Assembly: GCA_044228245.1 (NCBI GenBank)
Contig: JBGAVG010000007.1
Location: 79,726-143,725, forward strand
Length of the DNA: 64,000 nt
Reading direction: 5' to 3'
Source of the DNA: Methylotenera_A sp044228245
GTDB lineage: Bacteria > Pseudomonadota > Gammaproteobacteria > Burkholderiales > Methylophilaceae
Made by a program: the position numbers and the translations under genes
The notes under the pieces: generated by a model
What the model was told of the DNA's origin: nothing
What the model saw: only the letters and a program-made list of their open reading frames with translations
The model's database searches: none
Shown: one piece after another, positions 32,139-40,535 of the stretch
Numbering within the stretch: position 1 is the first letter of the stretch
How the letters are laid out: each line of letters opens with the position of its first letter

Positions 32139-33491
32139 ATGAAAACTCCTACATCCATTGCACCAAAAGTCGGTTTCGTTTCCCTGGGCTGCCCCAAGGC
32201 GGGCTCGGATGCCGAGCGCATTCTTACGCAATTACGGGCAGAAGGCTACGAAATCAGTCCAACTTACGAAGATTCCGATTTGGTTGTTGTCAACACCTGC
32301 GGTTTTATCGATAGCGCAGTGGAAGAATCGCTGGATGCGATTGGCGAAGCGATTAACAAAAACGGCAAAGTCATCGTTACAGGATGCCTGGGCGCAAAAA
32401 AGGGCGTGGTAGAAGCTGCGCATCCTAGCGTATTGGCCGTGACTGGCCCGCACGCGCTGGAAGAAGTGATGACGGCGGTACATGCCAACCTGCCTAAATT
32501 GCACGATCCCTATACTGACTTGGTGCCGCCGCAAGGCGTACGTCTTACACCTAGCCATTACGCATATTTAAAGATTTCGGAAGGCTGTAACCACCGCTGC
32601 AGTTTCTGCATCATCCCCAGCCTGCGCGGCGATCTGGTCAGCCGCCCAATTGGCGAAGTCATGAACGAAGCGGAAAACTTGGTCAATGCAGGCGTGAGCG
32701 AGATTTTAGTCATCTCGCAAGATACCAGTGCTTATGGCGTCGATGTGAAATATAGAAGCGGTTTCTGGAATGGCCGCCCCATTAAAACGCGCATGACAGA
32801 GCTTACCAAAGCACTGAGTGAATTAGGCGTGTGGGTGCGTTTGCACTATGTGTACCCATATCCGCATGTGGATGAAGTGATTCCGTTGATGGCGGACGGT
32901 CTGATTCTGCCGTATCTGGATGTGCCGTTCCAACACGCCAGCCCGCGTATTCTCAAGGCCATGAAACGCCCTGCAAGCAGCGAGAACAATCTAGCGCGCA
33001 TCAAGGCATGGCGTGAAATCTGCCCGGATATCACTGTGAGAAGTACCTTTATTGCCGGCTTTCCAGGCGAGACGGAAGACGATTTCCAGCAACTGCTCGA
33101 TTTCCTAGAAGAAGCGCAACTGGATAGAGTGGGTTGTTTTGCCTATTCTGCGGTGGATGGCGCCAAAGCCAATGAACTGCCAGACCAGGTGCCGGAAGAA
33201 GTGAAACAGGAGCGCCTAAGCCGCTTTATGGCGGTGCAGGAGCGCATCAGTGCCGCCAAACTGCATGCCAAAATCGGCAGCATTCAGACCGTGTTGGTGG
33301 ATGAGATTGTGCATGATGCCGAAGGTAATATCGAAGCCATTGGCCGCACCAAAGCCGATGCGCCGGAGATTGATGGCGTGGTGTATCTGGAAGATGCCGA
33401 AGGTTTAACGCCGGGGGATTTTGTAGAAGTTGAGATTTATAGTGCGGATGGACATGATTTGAGGGGTGGGCCACCGAGGAGTTTCAAGTGA
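32139..33491 (+). CDS. rimO: Ribosomal protein uS12 methylthiotransferase RimO
   Basis: About 450 residues from the ATG (MKTPTSIAPKVGFVSLGCPK); a TTG three codons earlier is less likely since GGA lies 6 nt before the ATG. An N-terminal MTTase domain has Cys in SLGCPKAGSD, VVNTCGFID and VTGCLGAKKG, binding one cluster. The radical SAM centre is EGCNHRCSFCIIPSLRG (C-xxx-C-xx-C). A C-terminal TRAM domain follows. RimO adds methylthio to Asp of ribosomal protein S12. Confidence 0.96.
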   Translation: MKTPTSIAPKVGFVSLGCPKAGSDAERILTQLRAEGYEISPTYEDSDLVVVNTCGFIDSAVEESLDAIGEAINKNGKVIVTGCLGAKKGVVEAAHPSVLAVTGPHALEEVMTAVHANLPKLHDPYTDLVPPQGVRLTPSHYAYLKISEGCNHRCSFCIIPSLRGDLVSRPIGEVMNEAENLVNAGVSEILVISQDTSAYGVDVKYRSGFWNGRPIKTRMTELTKALSELGVWVRLHYVYPYPHVDEVIPLMADGLILPYLDVPFQHASPRILKAMKRPASSENNLARIKAWREICPDITVRSTFIAGFPGETEDDFQQLLDFLEEAQLDRVGCFAYSAVDGAKANELPDQVPEEVKQERLSRFMAVQERISAAKLHAKIGSIQTVLVDEIVHDAEGNIEAIGRTKADAPEIDGVVYLEDAEGLTPGDFVEVEIYSADGHDLRGGPPRSFK

Positions 33492-33503
33492 TAGGATAAA
33501 CTA

Positions 33504-34682
33504 ATGATAAATAAATCATGGATACCAATCTTATTGTTGTTGACAGAGACCTCTTTTGCATCAGAGATTTGGTTAATTGTGACTCCAAATGAATTACTTA
33601 ATAATAGTGGAGAGTTGCTAGTTGAAGTGGTTAAACCGAGCAACATTACAACATGGCCTAATAACTTAGCATTATTACTTGGCAGCCAGAACACACAGGA
33701 GCAAGTGGAAATTTTTTTGGTCGAAAAAGATCCCGGCACCGATATAAGACGTACGTATAAAGGTGTAGCTAAATCTAAGTTTGAAGGTAATGTGCGTGCA
33801 GAACTTGTTAATCTTGAGTCTAACCGATTATTGTTGACTGCAAAAAGTGTTGAGGCCACATCAAATGAAATTTTGACCAGCCATCAAAAGGTGACATCAG
33901 TAAAAGATAATAATATAAACGATACTGATAAAAAGCCTAGTACAATAGTCGTTTCTGGGCCAAAAGAAGATCCGACAATCACAGCAAATGAGCCGCTATA
34001 TTTTGTTGTGGGCTCCAGTAAAGATAGAAGTTTTGATGCTAGGTTTCAGCTAAGTTTCAAATATCGTCCCTTTGATCCAGATGCGACTGTTGCAACATTT
34101 ATTCCCTATGCTAGCAACCTTTATTTTGCCTACACCCAAACAAGCATATGGGATCTCGGGAGCGATTCTAGCCCATTTAAAGATACGAGTTATCGACCTA
34201 GTATCTATTACAACTGGGCAGAAAGTGGTAAGGGCTTAAATCCTAATAGGTGGAAATTCGGGCTTGAACATGAATCTAATGGTAGAAATGGAGATGAATC
34301 TCGCTCATTAAATATTGCATTTGTTCAACCATTTTGGAATATGGATTTTTCTAGCGGCAGACGATTTACGTTCATGCCGAAGATATATCAATATATTGAA
34401 AAATCAGATAATCAGGATATTCACCATTATCGTGGATACGTCGATTGGATGGCGCGCTACGGAAGAGAAGATGGCGCAATTTTAACTGGGTTGTATCGCC
34501 AAGGAACGGAGGGTTATGCTCAAGGTCAACTTGATTTGTCATACCCTATAAGTGATAAGCTTTTTGGGCGTACAGGTACATTTCTACACTTTCAATTGCT
34601 TGGTGGCTATGGCGAAACCTTAATTGATTATGATCATCAGCGTGCTACGCAATTGCGTGTTGGTATATCGTTAGCAAGATAA
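33504..34682 (+). CDS. pldA: Outer membrane phospholipase A (OMPLA)
   Basis: 392 residues. A short signal peptide (ILLLLTETSFAS) precedes an unusual ~150-residue region with no barrel features (from EIWLIVTPNE), and then the OMPLA barrel (about 165-392). The catalytic triad is readable with the E. coli spacing: His256 and Ser258 in LEHESNG, and Asn270 twelve residues later. It hydrolyses phospholipids in the outer leaflet, calcium-dependently and as a dimer. Codon use is markedly more AT-rich than in its neighbours, which suggests acquisition by transfer. It ends 4 bp from the convergent hxlR-type gene. Confidence 0.88.
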   Translation: MINKSWIPILLLLTETSFASEIWLIVTPNELLNNSGELLVEVVKPSNITTWPNNLALLLGSQNTQEQVEIFLVEKDPGTDIRRTYKGVAKSKFEGNVRAELVNLESNRLLLTAKSVEATSNEILTSHQKVTSVKDNNINDTDKKPSTIVVSGPKEDPTITANEPLYFVVGSSKDRSFDARFQLSFKYRPFDPDATVATFIPYASNLYFAYTQTSIWDLGSDSSPFKDTSYRPSIYYNWAESGKGLNPNRWKFGLEHESNGRNGDESRSLNIAFVQPFWNMDFSSGRRFTFMPKIYQYIEKSDNQDIHHYRGYVDWMARYGREDGAILTGLYRQGTEGYAQGQLDLSYPISDKLFGRTGTFLHFQLLGGYGETLIDYDHQRATQLRVGISLAR

Positions 34683-34686
34683 TGTG

Positions 34687-35079
34687 TTACTTTTCGTTTA
34701 GCGTGTCATATGTTTTCTGTGCATTAAGCACCTCGCCTATATTGGCTTCTGACCAAGTTTTAATCGCATAGAGCAAGTCTTTTAGCGTGTGCCCGAGTGG
34801 GGTGAGGGCGTATTCTACTTTTGGCGGCACTGTGGCGTAAACCGTTCTGTCCACCAGCCCATCGCGTTCTAGATTTCGCAAGGTCTGCGTGAGCATTTTT
34901 TGCGAGATACCGTCAATCTCGCGCTGCAGATGGCTAAAGCGTTTGGTGCCGTCTTGTAGCAAAATCACCACCAGCACTGTCCATTTATCTGCGATTCTGT
35001 TTAATACCAAGCGTGTGGGACATAGCGCGTTAAAAGCACATGCGTGATTCTCTAGCGGTATTTGTTCATTAGTGTCCAT
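34687..35079 (-). CDS. HxlR family transcriptional regulator
   Basis: 130 residues. A winged-helix domain of the HxlR type is clear: CPTRLVLNRIADKWTVLVVI, KRFSHLQREIDGISQKMLTQ, TLRNLERDGLVDRTVYA and PPKVEYALTPLGHTL. The N-terminal Cys-containing stretch (HACAFNALCP) could sense thiol or quinone stress, as in related regulators; this is an inference. It is divergent from a flavodoxin-family gene with a 99-bp shared promoter region, the typical target layout. Confidence 0.9.
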   Translation of the reverse strand: MDTNEQIPLENHACAFNALCPTRLVLNRIADKWTVLVVILLQDGTKRFSHLQREIDGISQKMLTQTLRNLERDGLVDRTVYATVPPKVEYALTPLGHTLKDLLYAIKTWSEANIGEVLNAQKTYDTLNEK

Positions 35080-35178
35080 AAAGTACCTATATGATATTTT
35101 AGTGCCTACTTACTTTTAGTAACTATAGCTGATAATATGCGCTGAATCAATCTCAACACTAAAAACAGGAGTGTAAAA
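35080..35178. promoter_or_regulatory. Divergent promoter region with direct-repeat operator candidate
   Basis: The 99-bp gap between the HxlR gene and the flavodoxin gene is AT-rich. On the minus strand TAGGCACT and TAGGTACT (7 of 8 identical) repeat with a 19-bp period, placing them on one face of the helix. A plausible regulator site; no footprint can be inferred. Confidence 0.4.
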
Positions 35179-35727
35179 ATGGCATCAGTCGTTGTAATCT
35201 ATCATAGTGGTTATGGCCACACAGCAAAACAGGCTGAAGCAGTTGCGACAGGCGCAAAAGCAGATTTAATCGCCATTGATGCGAATGGTGATATTACGGA
35301 AGCGGATTGGGCTAAGCTGGATGCTGCAAAGGCGATTATCTTTGGCTCCCCGACTTATATGGGCACTGTGAGCTGGCAATTTAAAAAATTTGCTGATGCC
35401 AGTTCTAAAAAATGGTTTACACAAAAATGGAAAAACAAGATTTTTGCAGGATTTACTAATTCTGCCACCATGAATGGTGATAAATTCTCGACCATTCAAT
35501 ATCTATTCACGCTTGCCATGCAGCATTCTGGTGTGTGGGTAGGTGCGGGTTTGATGCCGGCCAACACCAAAGCTGCCAAGCATGGTGATGTGAATTTTGT
35601 AGGCGGATTTGCCGGTGCACTGATGACTACGCCTAGCGATGCCTCACCTGATGAAGTGATTGAAGGCGATTTGGAAACGGCTAGATTGTTAGGTGCGCGT
35701 GTAGCGGAGTTTGCGGCTAAAGGCTAA
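35179..35727 (+). CDS. Flavodoxin-family NAD(P)H oxidoreductase (WrbA-like)
   Basis: 182 residues. The FMN phosphate loop is YHSGYGHTAKQAEAVATGA, and GSPTYMGTVSWQFKKFADAS and GFTNSATMNGDKFSTIQYL are WrbA/flavodoxin blocks. Such proteins reduce quinones or other electrophiles as tetramers in the cytoplasm. An AACAGGAG ribosome-binding site precedes the ATG. The divergent HxlR-type gene is its probable regulator, giving a two-gene stress module. Its stop overlaps the convergent gene's stop. Confidence 0.87.
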   Translation: MASVVVIYHSGYGHTAKQAEAVATGAKADLIAIDANGDITEADWAKLDAAKAIIFGSPTYMGTVSWQFKKFADASSKKWFTQKWKNKIFAGFTNSATMNGDKFSTIQYLFTLAMQHSGVWVGAGLMPANTKAAKHGDVNFVGGFAGALMTTPSDASPDEVIEGDLETARLLGARVAEFAAKG

Positions 35728-36080
35728 TGCGTAAATAAATCTGGCAAGACTGGAGCGGGGCGTTCGCTATCGGCACGGGCTTCTAGAAAGTCCAAAGTAT
35801 ATGGACAGCGTGTTGGTTTTTTGGCCACTTTTTTCTTTTTGGCACCGGTGATTTCGGTGTTGATGTAGGGCGTCTGGCTGATGCGGATATAACCTGAAGA
35901 AACGAGTTTTTGCGCAGTGGTTTCAAACAGGCTGAGCGGGTTGTCGATGTTTTGCAGAGTGATGGCGGCTTTGGTGACTTTAAGCACGTTATACATCACG
36001 AATTTGCTGGATGTTTGTTTGCCGTAGATTTCGCCAGTTAGAATCATTTTGTTAAACCATTTTTGCCATAAAGCTGTCAT
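35724..36080 (-). CDS. Small hypothetical protein
   Basis: About 118 residues from MTALWQKWFNKMILTGEIYG; an earlier in-frame ATG adds six residues. No signal peptide or membrane segment. The middle is a mixed helix/strand domain (LFETTAQKLVSSGYIRISQT), then a basic run (AKKKKVAKKPTRCP) and a Pro-rich end. I recognise no family. It converges on the flavodoxin gene with overlapping stops. Confidence 0.45.
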   Translation of the reverse strand: MTALWQKWFNKMILTGEIYGKQTSSKFVMYNVLKVTKAAITLQNIDNPLSLFETTAQKLVSSGYIRISQTPYINTEITGAKKKKVAKKPTRCPYTLDFLEARADSERPAPVLPDLFTH

Positions 36081-36199
36081 CATTAACAATACTATCAAGT
36101 ATATAATGCATTAACACTTTAGTGAACGCAAGTATCTTATTGTCTTAATTGGTATTTTAAGATTAAATCGGCAGATAGTTGCATGTTTTGGATAATTTT

Positions 36200-37348
36200 A
36201 TGAGCGCCAGACTGATAATAATAAGCTTTCTGTTAACTATTCTCGTTACTGCATGCGATAAAAAACCAGAGGGCACCGCGCCGCCGGCGGGTATGAGCAT
36301 GCCCGCCATGCCTGTAAGCGTGATCGCTGTGCAGCCAACCTCCGTGCCGATGAGTGTGGAAGCCGTTGCACAGACCGAGGGTGCCAGCGAGGTGGAAATT
36401 CGTCCGCGCGTGGGCGGCATCATTTTAAAGAAAATGTTTGAAGAAGGTGCGCCGGTAAAGGCCGGGCAGGTGATGTTCCAGATTGACCCGGAGCCATTCC
36501 AGATCGCGCTGGCGCAAGCTAAGGCGCAGGCAGCAGGACAAAGCGCGCGCATCACACAAACCGCTCGCGAATCCAGTCGCTTAAAAGAGTTGTTGGCCAC
36601 ACAATCCATCAGCCAGCGCGAATACGATAACGCGACTTCGGATGCCAGTATCTCGCAGGCAGGCATGATGCAGGCGCAGGCTAATATCAAAGAGGCCGAG
36701 CTAAATCTTTCTTACACCAAAGTCACCGCGCCGGTTTCTGGTATTGCCGGGCGTTTCCAGTTTTCAGAGGGCGCGCTGGTGCAAGCCAATAGCAGCTTAC
36801 TGACGACCATTATTCAGGTTTCACCGATTTGGGTGCGGTTTAGCTTGTCTGAAAGCGAGCTGCAAAGTTTGGGTGGACATTTGGATGCTAAACATGTGTC
36901 TGAAGTAAGTTTGATTTTGCCCGATGGCAGCGAGTATGCGCATAAGGGGAAATTGAATTTTACCGCTAATCAAATCAACCCTAGCCTCGGTACGCAAGAA
37001 TTGCGCGCCACATTTGAGAATAAGGATAAAGCATTGCTGCCAGGCCAGTTCGTGCGTGCCCGTGTGACAACCGGCATGCGGGAGGGCGTGTTTTTAGTGC
37101 CGCAAACTGCCGTGCTGAGCGGCGAGCAAGGCAAATTTGTGTATGTGGCCAACGAGAAAAACGAAGCAACGATGCGGCCTGTGGTGGTGGGTGAATGGAA
37201 GGGTAAAGACTGGATTATTCTGGAAGGCTTAAAGGCCGATGACAAGGTGATTGTAGATAATTTAATCAAATTGCGTCCGAACGCACCTGTTGCACCGCAT
37301 GCTATGGGAGCCGCTCCAGTATTGCCTCCTGGAGCACCTGCAAAATAG
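36200..37348 (+). CDS. RND efflux periplasmic adaptor lipoprotein (MexA/AcrA type)
   Basis: About 382 residues from MSARLIIISFLLTILVTAC, with lipobox VTAC at residues 16-19. The barrel-sandwich and hairpin domains are typical: IRPRVGGIILKKMFEEGAPV, GQVMFQIDPEPFQIALAQAK, LSYTKVTAPVSGIAGRFQFS and a C-terminal PNAPVAPHA tail. The adaptor links the inner-membrane pump to the outer-membrane channel; all three genes lie in order here. No local repressor gene (such as TetR) adjoins the operon. Confidence 0.93.
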   Translation: MSARLIIISFLLTILVTACDKKPEGTAPPAGMSMPAMPVSVIAVQPTSVPMSVEAVAQTEGASEVEIRPRVGGIILKKMFEEGAPVKAGQVMFQIDPEPFQIALAQAKAQAAGQSARITQTARESSRLKELLATQSISQREYDNATSDASISQAGMMQAQANIKEAELNLSYTKVTAPVSGIAGRFQFSEGALVQANSSLLTTIIQVSPIWVRFSLSESELQSLGGHLDAKHVSEVSLILPDGSEYAHKGKLNFTANQINPSLGTQELRATFENKDKALLPGQFVRARVTTGMREGVFLVPQTAVLSGEQGKFVYVANEKNEATMRPVVVGEWKGKDWIILEGLKADDKVIVDNLIKLRPNAPVAPHAMGAAPVLPPGAPAK

Positions 37349-37387
37349 GCTTTTGTGACCATCTTATGATGATTAAATCCTGTATCC

Positions 37388-37414
37388 ATGATTAAGTTTT
37401 TCAGCCATGATTAA
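37388..37414 (+). other. Short upstream ORF created by a 19-bp duplication at the pump start
   Basis: ATGATTAAGTTTTTCAGCC at 37388-37406 is followed directly by a near-copy that starts the pump gene (ATGATTAAGTTTTTCATTAC from 37407). The first ATG reads MIKFFSHD and stops at 37412-37414, out of frame, overlapping the true start. Neither ATG has a clear Shine-Dalgarno sequence. Confidence 0.5.
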
Positions 37415-40400
37415 GTTTTTCATTACACGCCCCATTTTCGCCGGCGTTTTATCCATCATTATTGTGCTGGCAGGCTTGGCAGCTGCACTCAAGCTGCCTG
37501 TTGCGCAGTACCCGGAAATCGCGCCGCCCACGGTCACCATTACTGCGGTTTACCCCGGCGCGAGCGCAGACACACTCTCTAAAACCGTGGCTGCGCCGAT
37601 TGAAGAACAGTTGAGCGGCGTCGAGCGTTTGCTGTATTTCAATTCGAGTGCGGATTCCAGCGGCACACTCACCATTACCGCCACGTTTGAAGTGGGCACC
37701 AATATCGACCAGGCGACGTTTAACGTGAGTAACCGCGTCAACATCGCCACGCCGCGCCTGCCGGACGAGGTGCGGCGCAACGGGTTGATCGTGCAGAAAA
37801 AATCCAATGATATTCTGCTGGTGGTGATGCTGACGTCGGGGGACAAAAAACACGACAGGTTGTTCCTGAGCAACTATGCGACGCTGAATGTGCTGGATGA
37901 ACTGAAACGCGTGCAAGGCGTGGGCGATGTATTGATATTCGGCGGACAGGATTACGCCATGCGCGTATGGTTGCGTCCTGACCGTATGGCGCAGCTGGGC
38001 GTGACGACCACCGATATTGCGCAGGCGATTCAATCGCAAAACGCGCAATATGCCGCAGGTAAAATCGGCCAGGATCCTGCGCCGAATGACCAGCAAATTG
38101 TATATACCGTCACCGCCAAAGGGCGTTTGCTGGAGCCGGAACAGTTCGGCAATATCATTATTAAGGCAGACGGGCCGCGCGGTATTCTGTACCTGAAGGA
38201 TGTGGCGCGCATTGAGCTGGGTGCGCAAAACTATAACGTGCGCTCGGCGCTGGATGGCACGACCGGCGTGGCGATCCCGATTTTTTTGCAAACAGGTTCT
38301 AATGCGCTGGAAACTGCAAACAACATCAAGCTGAAAATGGCGGAACTGAAACAGCGCTTTCCGAAAGGCATGCAATTCAGTATTCCTTACGATACCAGCG
38401 ATTTTGTAAAAGCGACTATTCAGGAGGTTTTTAAAACGCTGGGCGAGGCCATGGTGCTGGTCATTCTGGTGGTGTATCTATTCCTGCAGAGCTGGCGCGC
38501 AACGCTGATCCCCATTATCGCAGTGCCAATTTCGCTGATCGGCACTTTTGCAGGCTTGTATTTGCTCGGCTTCAGCATTAACTTGCTGACGCTTTTTGCC
38601 ATGATTCTGGCGATTGGCATTGTGGTGGATGACGCGATTGTGGTGCTGGAAAACATTGAGCGCCTGATGACCGAAGAGGGCCTCAAGCCGATGGAAGCTG
38701 CGATCAAGTCTATGCGGCAGGTTTCTGCCGCCGTGGTGGCGATCGTGATGGTGCTGTGTGCGGTGTTTATTCCGGTGGCGTTTCTGGGCGGCATAGCCGG
38801 CGCGCTGTATCGGCAGTTTGCCGTCACCGTGGCGATTGCGGTGGTGATTTCCGGGGTGGTGGCGCTTACGCTGACTCCCGCTTTGTGTGCGATTTTATTG
38901 AGGAATGTGCACCAGAAATCCGCGTTTTTTATCACATTTAATCGAGGCTTTCACGGGCTAACGCATTTTTACACGCGCGTCGTGGATTTAACGCTACACC
39001 ACAGAATTATCGGCACAGTTGTGTTTGCCGTGATTATCGCCCTGTGCGCCATATTGCTCAATCGCGTGCCCAATAGTTTTGTGCCGGCTGAAGACCAAGG
39101 GTATGTCATCACGGCGGTCATCATGCCGGATGGCGCGACCTTGAACCGCACCGAGAAAACCACAGAAGCGGTGCGAAAGGGCATTGCGCAAGACCCGGCT
39201 GTGGCACATGAATTTGCGGTAAACGGCTTTGATTTGATTGGCGGTGGCAATAAAACCAGTGCGGCGACCATGTTTGTGCGACTCAAAGATTGGAAAGAAC
39301 GCACCACAACTGCCGAGCAGATTGTAGGCAAACTGTTTGGCTTGGGGATGAGTCAGCCGGATGGTCTGGCGATTGCGTTTAATCCACCCGCCATTCGCGG
39401 ATTGGGCAGCGCCGGCGGTTTTGAAGTCTATGTGCAGAGCCGTATTGATACTGATCCGCAGAAGCTTGCGGCCGTGTTGAACAGCTTTGTCGATACGCTG
39501 CGTGCCAATCCGAAGCTCACGGGGATTAACACCTTTTTCCGGCCTACTGTCCCGCAGTTGTATATTGAGGTGGATGAAGCGAAAGCCTTATCTTTGGGCG
39601 TGCCAATCTCTGATATCTATGCCACTTTGCAAAGCACTATGGGACAGCTTTATGTGAATGATTTCAACAAATCCGGCCGTACGTATAAGGTGCAGTTGCA
39701 GGCCGAACCGCAATTCCGCATGCAGCCGGAGGACATCGGCAAAGTGTATGTGCGCAGCAAGGGGGGCGCCATGATTCCGCTGTCATCATTAAGCAAAGTG
39801 AGCAGTATCATCGGTGCCGAGCAACTGGAGCGCTATAACGGCCTGTTATCCGCAAAGATATTAGGCAGCGGCGCATCTGGCGTGAGTTCAGGCGATGCGA
39901 TTGAGTTGGTTGAAAAGCTAGCAAAAGAGACTTTGCCGGAAGGCTACCAGATTGCCTGGACAGGCCAGGCTTATCAGGAAAAGCGCACGGGTTCCGCCGC
40001 GCTGTTCGCTTTCAGTTTTGCCATTATCATGGTGTTCCTGATTTTGGCGGCACAGTTCGAAACCTGGGCGCTGCCGCTCGCCGTTATCATGGCGGTCCCA
40101 TTTGCGCTGGCTGGCGCACTGATAGCAGTGTTTGTGCGCGGCATGCCGAACGATATTTATTTTCAAATCGGGCTGATTACCTTAATCGGGCTGGCGGCTA
40201 AGAATGCCATTTTAATTGTGGAGTTTGCCAGCCAGAAAATGGAGGAAGGTATGCCAGTGCTACAGGCTGCGGTTGAGGCGGCGCGGTTACGGTTCAGGCC
40301 AATCGTCATGACCTCGATGGCCTTCGTGTTGGGTATCACGCCGCTGCTGGTGGCTTCCGGCGCAGGTTCTGCCGCGCGCCGCAGCATGGGTACAGGTGTG

Positions 40401-40535
40401 TTTGGCGGCATGTTGCTGGCGACCTTTGTTGCTACAATTTTTATTCCGCTGTTCTTCTCATGGCTGTCCGGAAAAACCTTGCATCGTCATCATGTCGGTG
40501 ACGATAGTCCGCATCAAAAAGAGGCAGCAACATGA
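37407..40535 (+). CDS. RND multidrug efflux permease (HAE1, MexB/AcrB type)
   Basis: 1042 residues, the usual length. The start MIKFFITRPIFAGVLSIIIV and motif PVAQYPEIAPPTVTITAVYP are family hallmarks. Twelve membrane segments are expected, with the proton-relay Asp pair in GIVVDDAIVVLENIERLM and the later GLAAKNAILIVEFASQKMEE. Two large periplasmic loops form the docking and porter domains. Proton-driven export of lipophilic compounds is inferred; specificity is not readable. Its start codon is the second of a tandem duplication. It overlaps the channel gene by 4 bp. Confidence 0.96.
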   Translation: MIKFFITRPIFAGVLSIIIVLAGLAAALKLPVAQYPEIAPPTVTITAVYPGASADTLSKTVAAPIEEQLSGVERLLYFNSSADSSGTLTITATFEVGTNIDQATFNVSNRVNIATPRLPDEVRRNGLIVQKKSNDILLVVMLTSGDKKHDRLFLSNYATLNVLDELKRVQGVGDVLIFGGQDYAMRVWLRPDRMAQLGVTTTDIAQAIQSQNAQYAAGKIGQDPAPNDQQIVYTVTAKGRLLEPEQFGNIIIKADGPRGILYLKDVARIELGAQNYNVRSALDGTTGVAIPIFLQTGSNALETANNIKLKMAELKQRFPKGMQFSIPYDTSDFVKATIQEVFKTLGEAMVLVILVVYLFLQSWRATLIPIIAVPISLIGTFAGLYLLGFSINLLTLFAMILAIGIVVDDAIVVLENIERLMTEEGLKPMEAAIKSMRQVSAAVVAIVMVLCAVFIPVAFLGGIAGALYRQFAVTVAIAVVISGVVALTLTPALCAILLRNVHQKSAFFITFNRGFHGLTHFYTRVVDLTLHHRIIGTVVFAVIIALCAILLNRVPNSFVPAEDQGYVITAVIMPDGATLNRTEKTTEAVRKGIAQDPAVAHEFAVNGFDLIGGGNKTSAATMFVRLKDWKERTTTAEQIVGKLFGLGMSQPDGLAIAFNPPAIRGLGSAGGFEVYVQSRIDTDPQKLAAVLNSFVDTLRANPKLTGINTFFRPTVPQLYIEVDEAKALSLGVPISDIYATLQSTMGQLYVNDFNKSGRTYKVQLQAEPQFRMQPEDIGKVYVRSKGGAMIPLSSLSKVSSIIGAEQLERYNGLLSAKILGSGASGVSSGDAIELVEKLAKETLPEGYQIAWTGQAYQEKRTGSAALFAFSFAIIMVFLILAAQFETWALPLAVIMAVPFALAGALIAVFVRGMPNDIYFQIGLITLIGLAAKNAILIVEFASQKMEEGMPVLQAAVEAARLRFRPIVMTSMAFVLGITPLLVASGAGSAARRSMGTGVFGGMLLATFVATIFIPLFFSWLSGKTLHRHHVGDDSPHQKEAAT

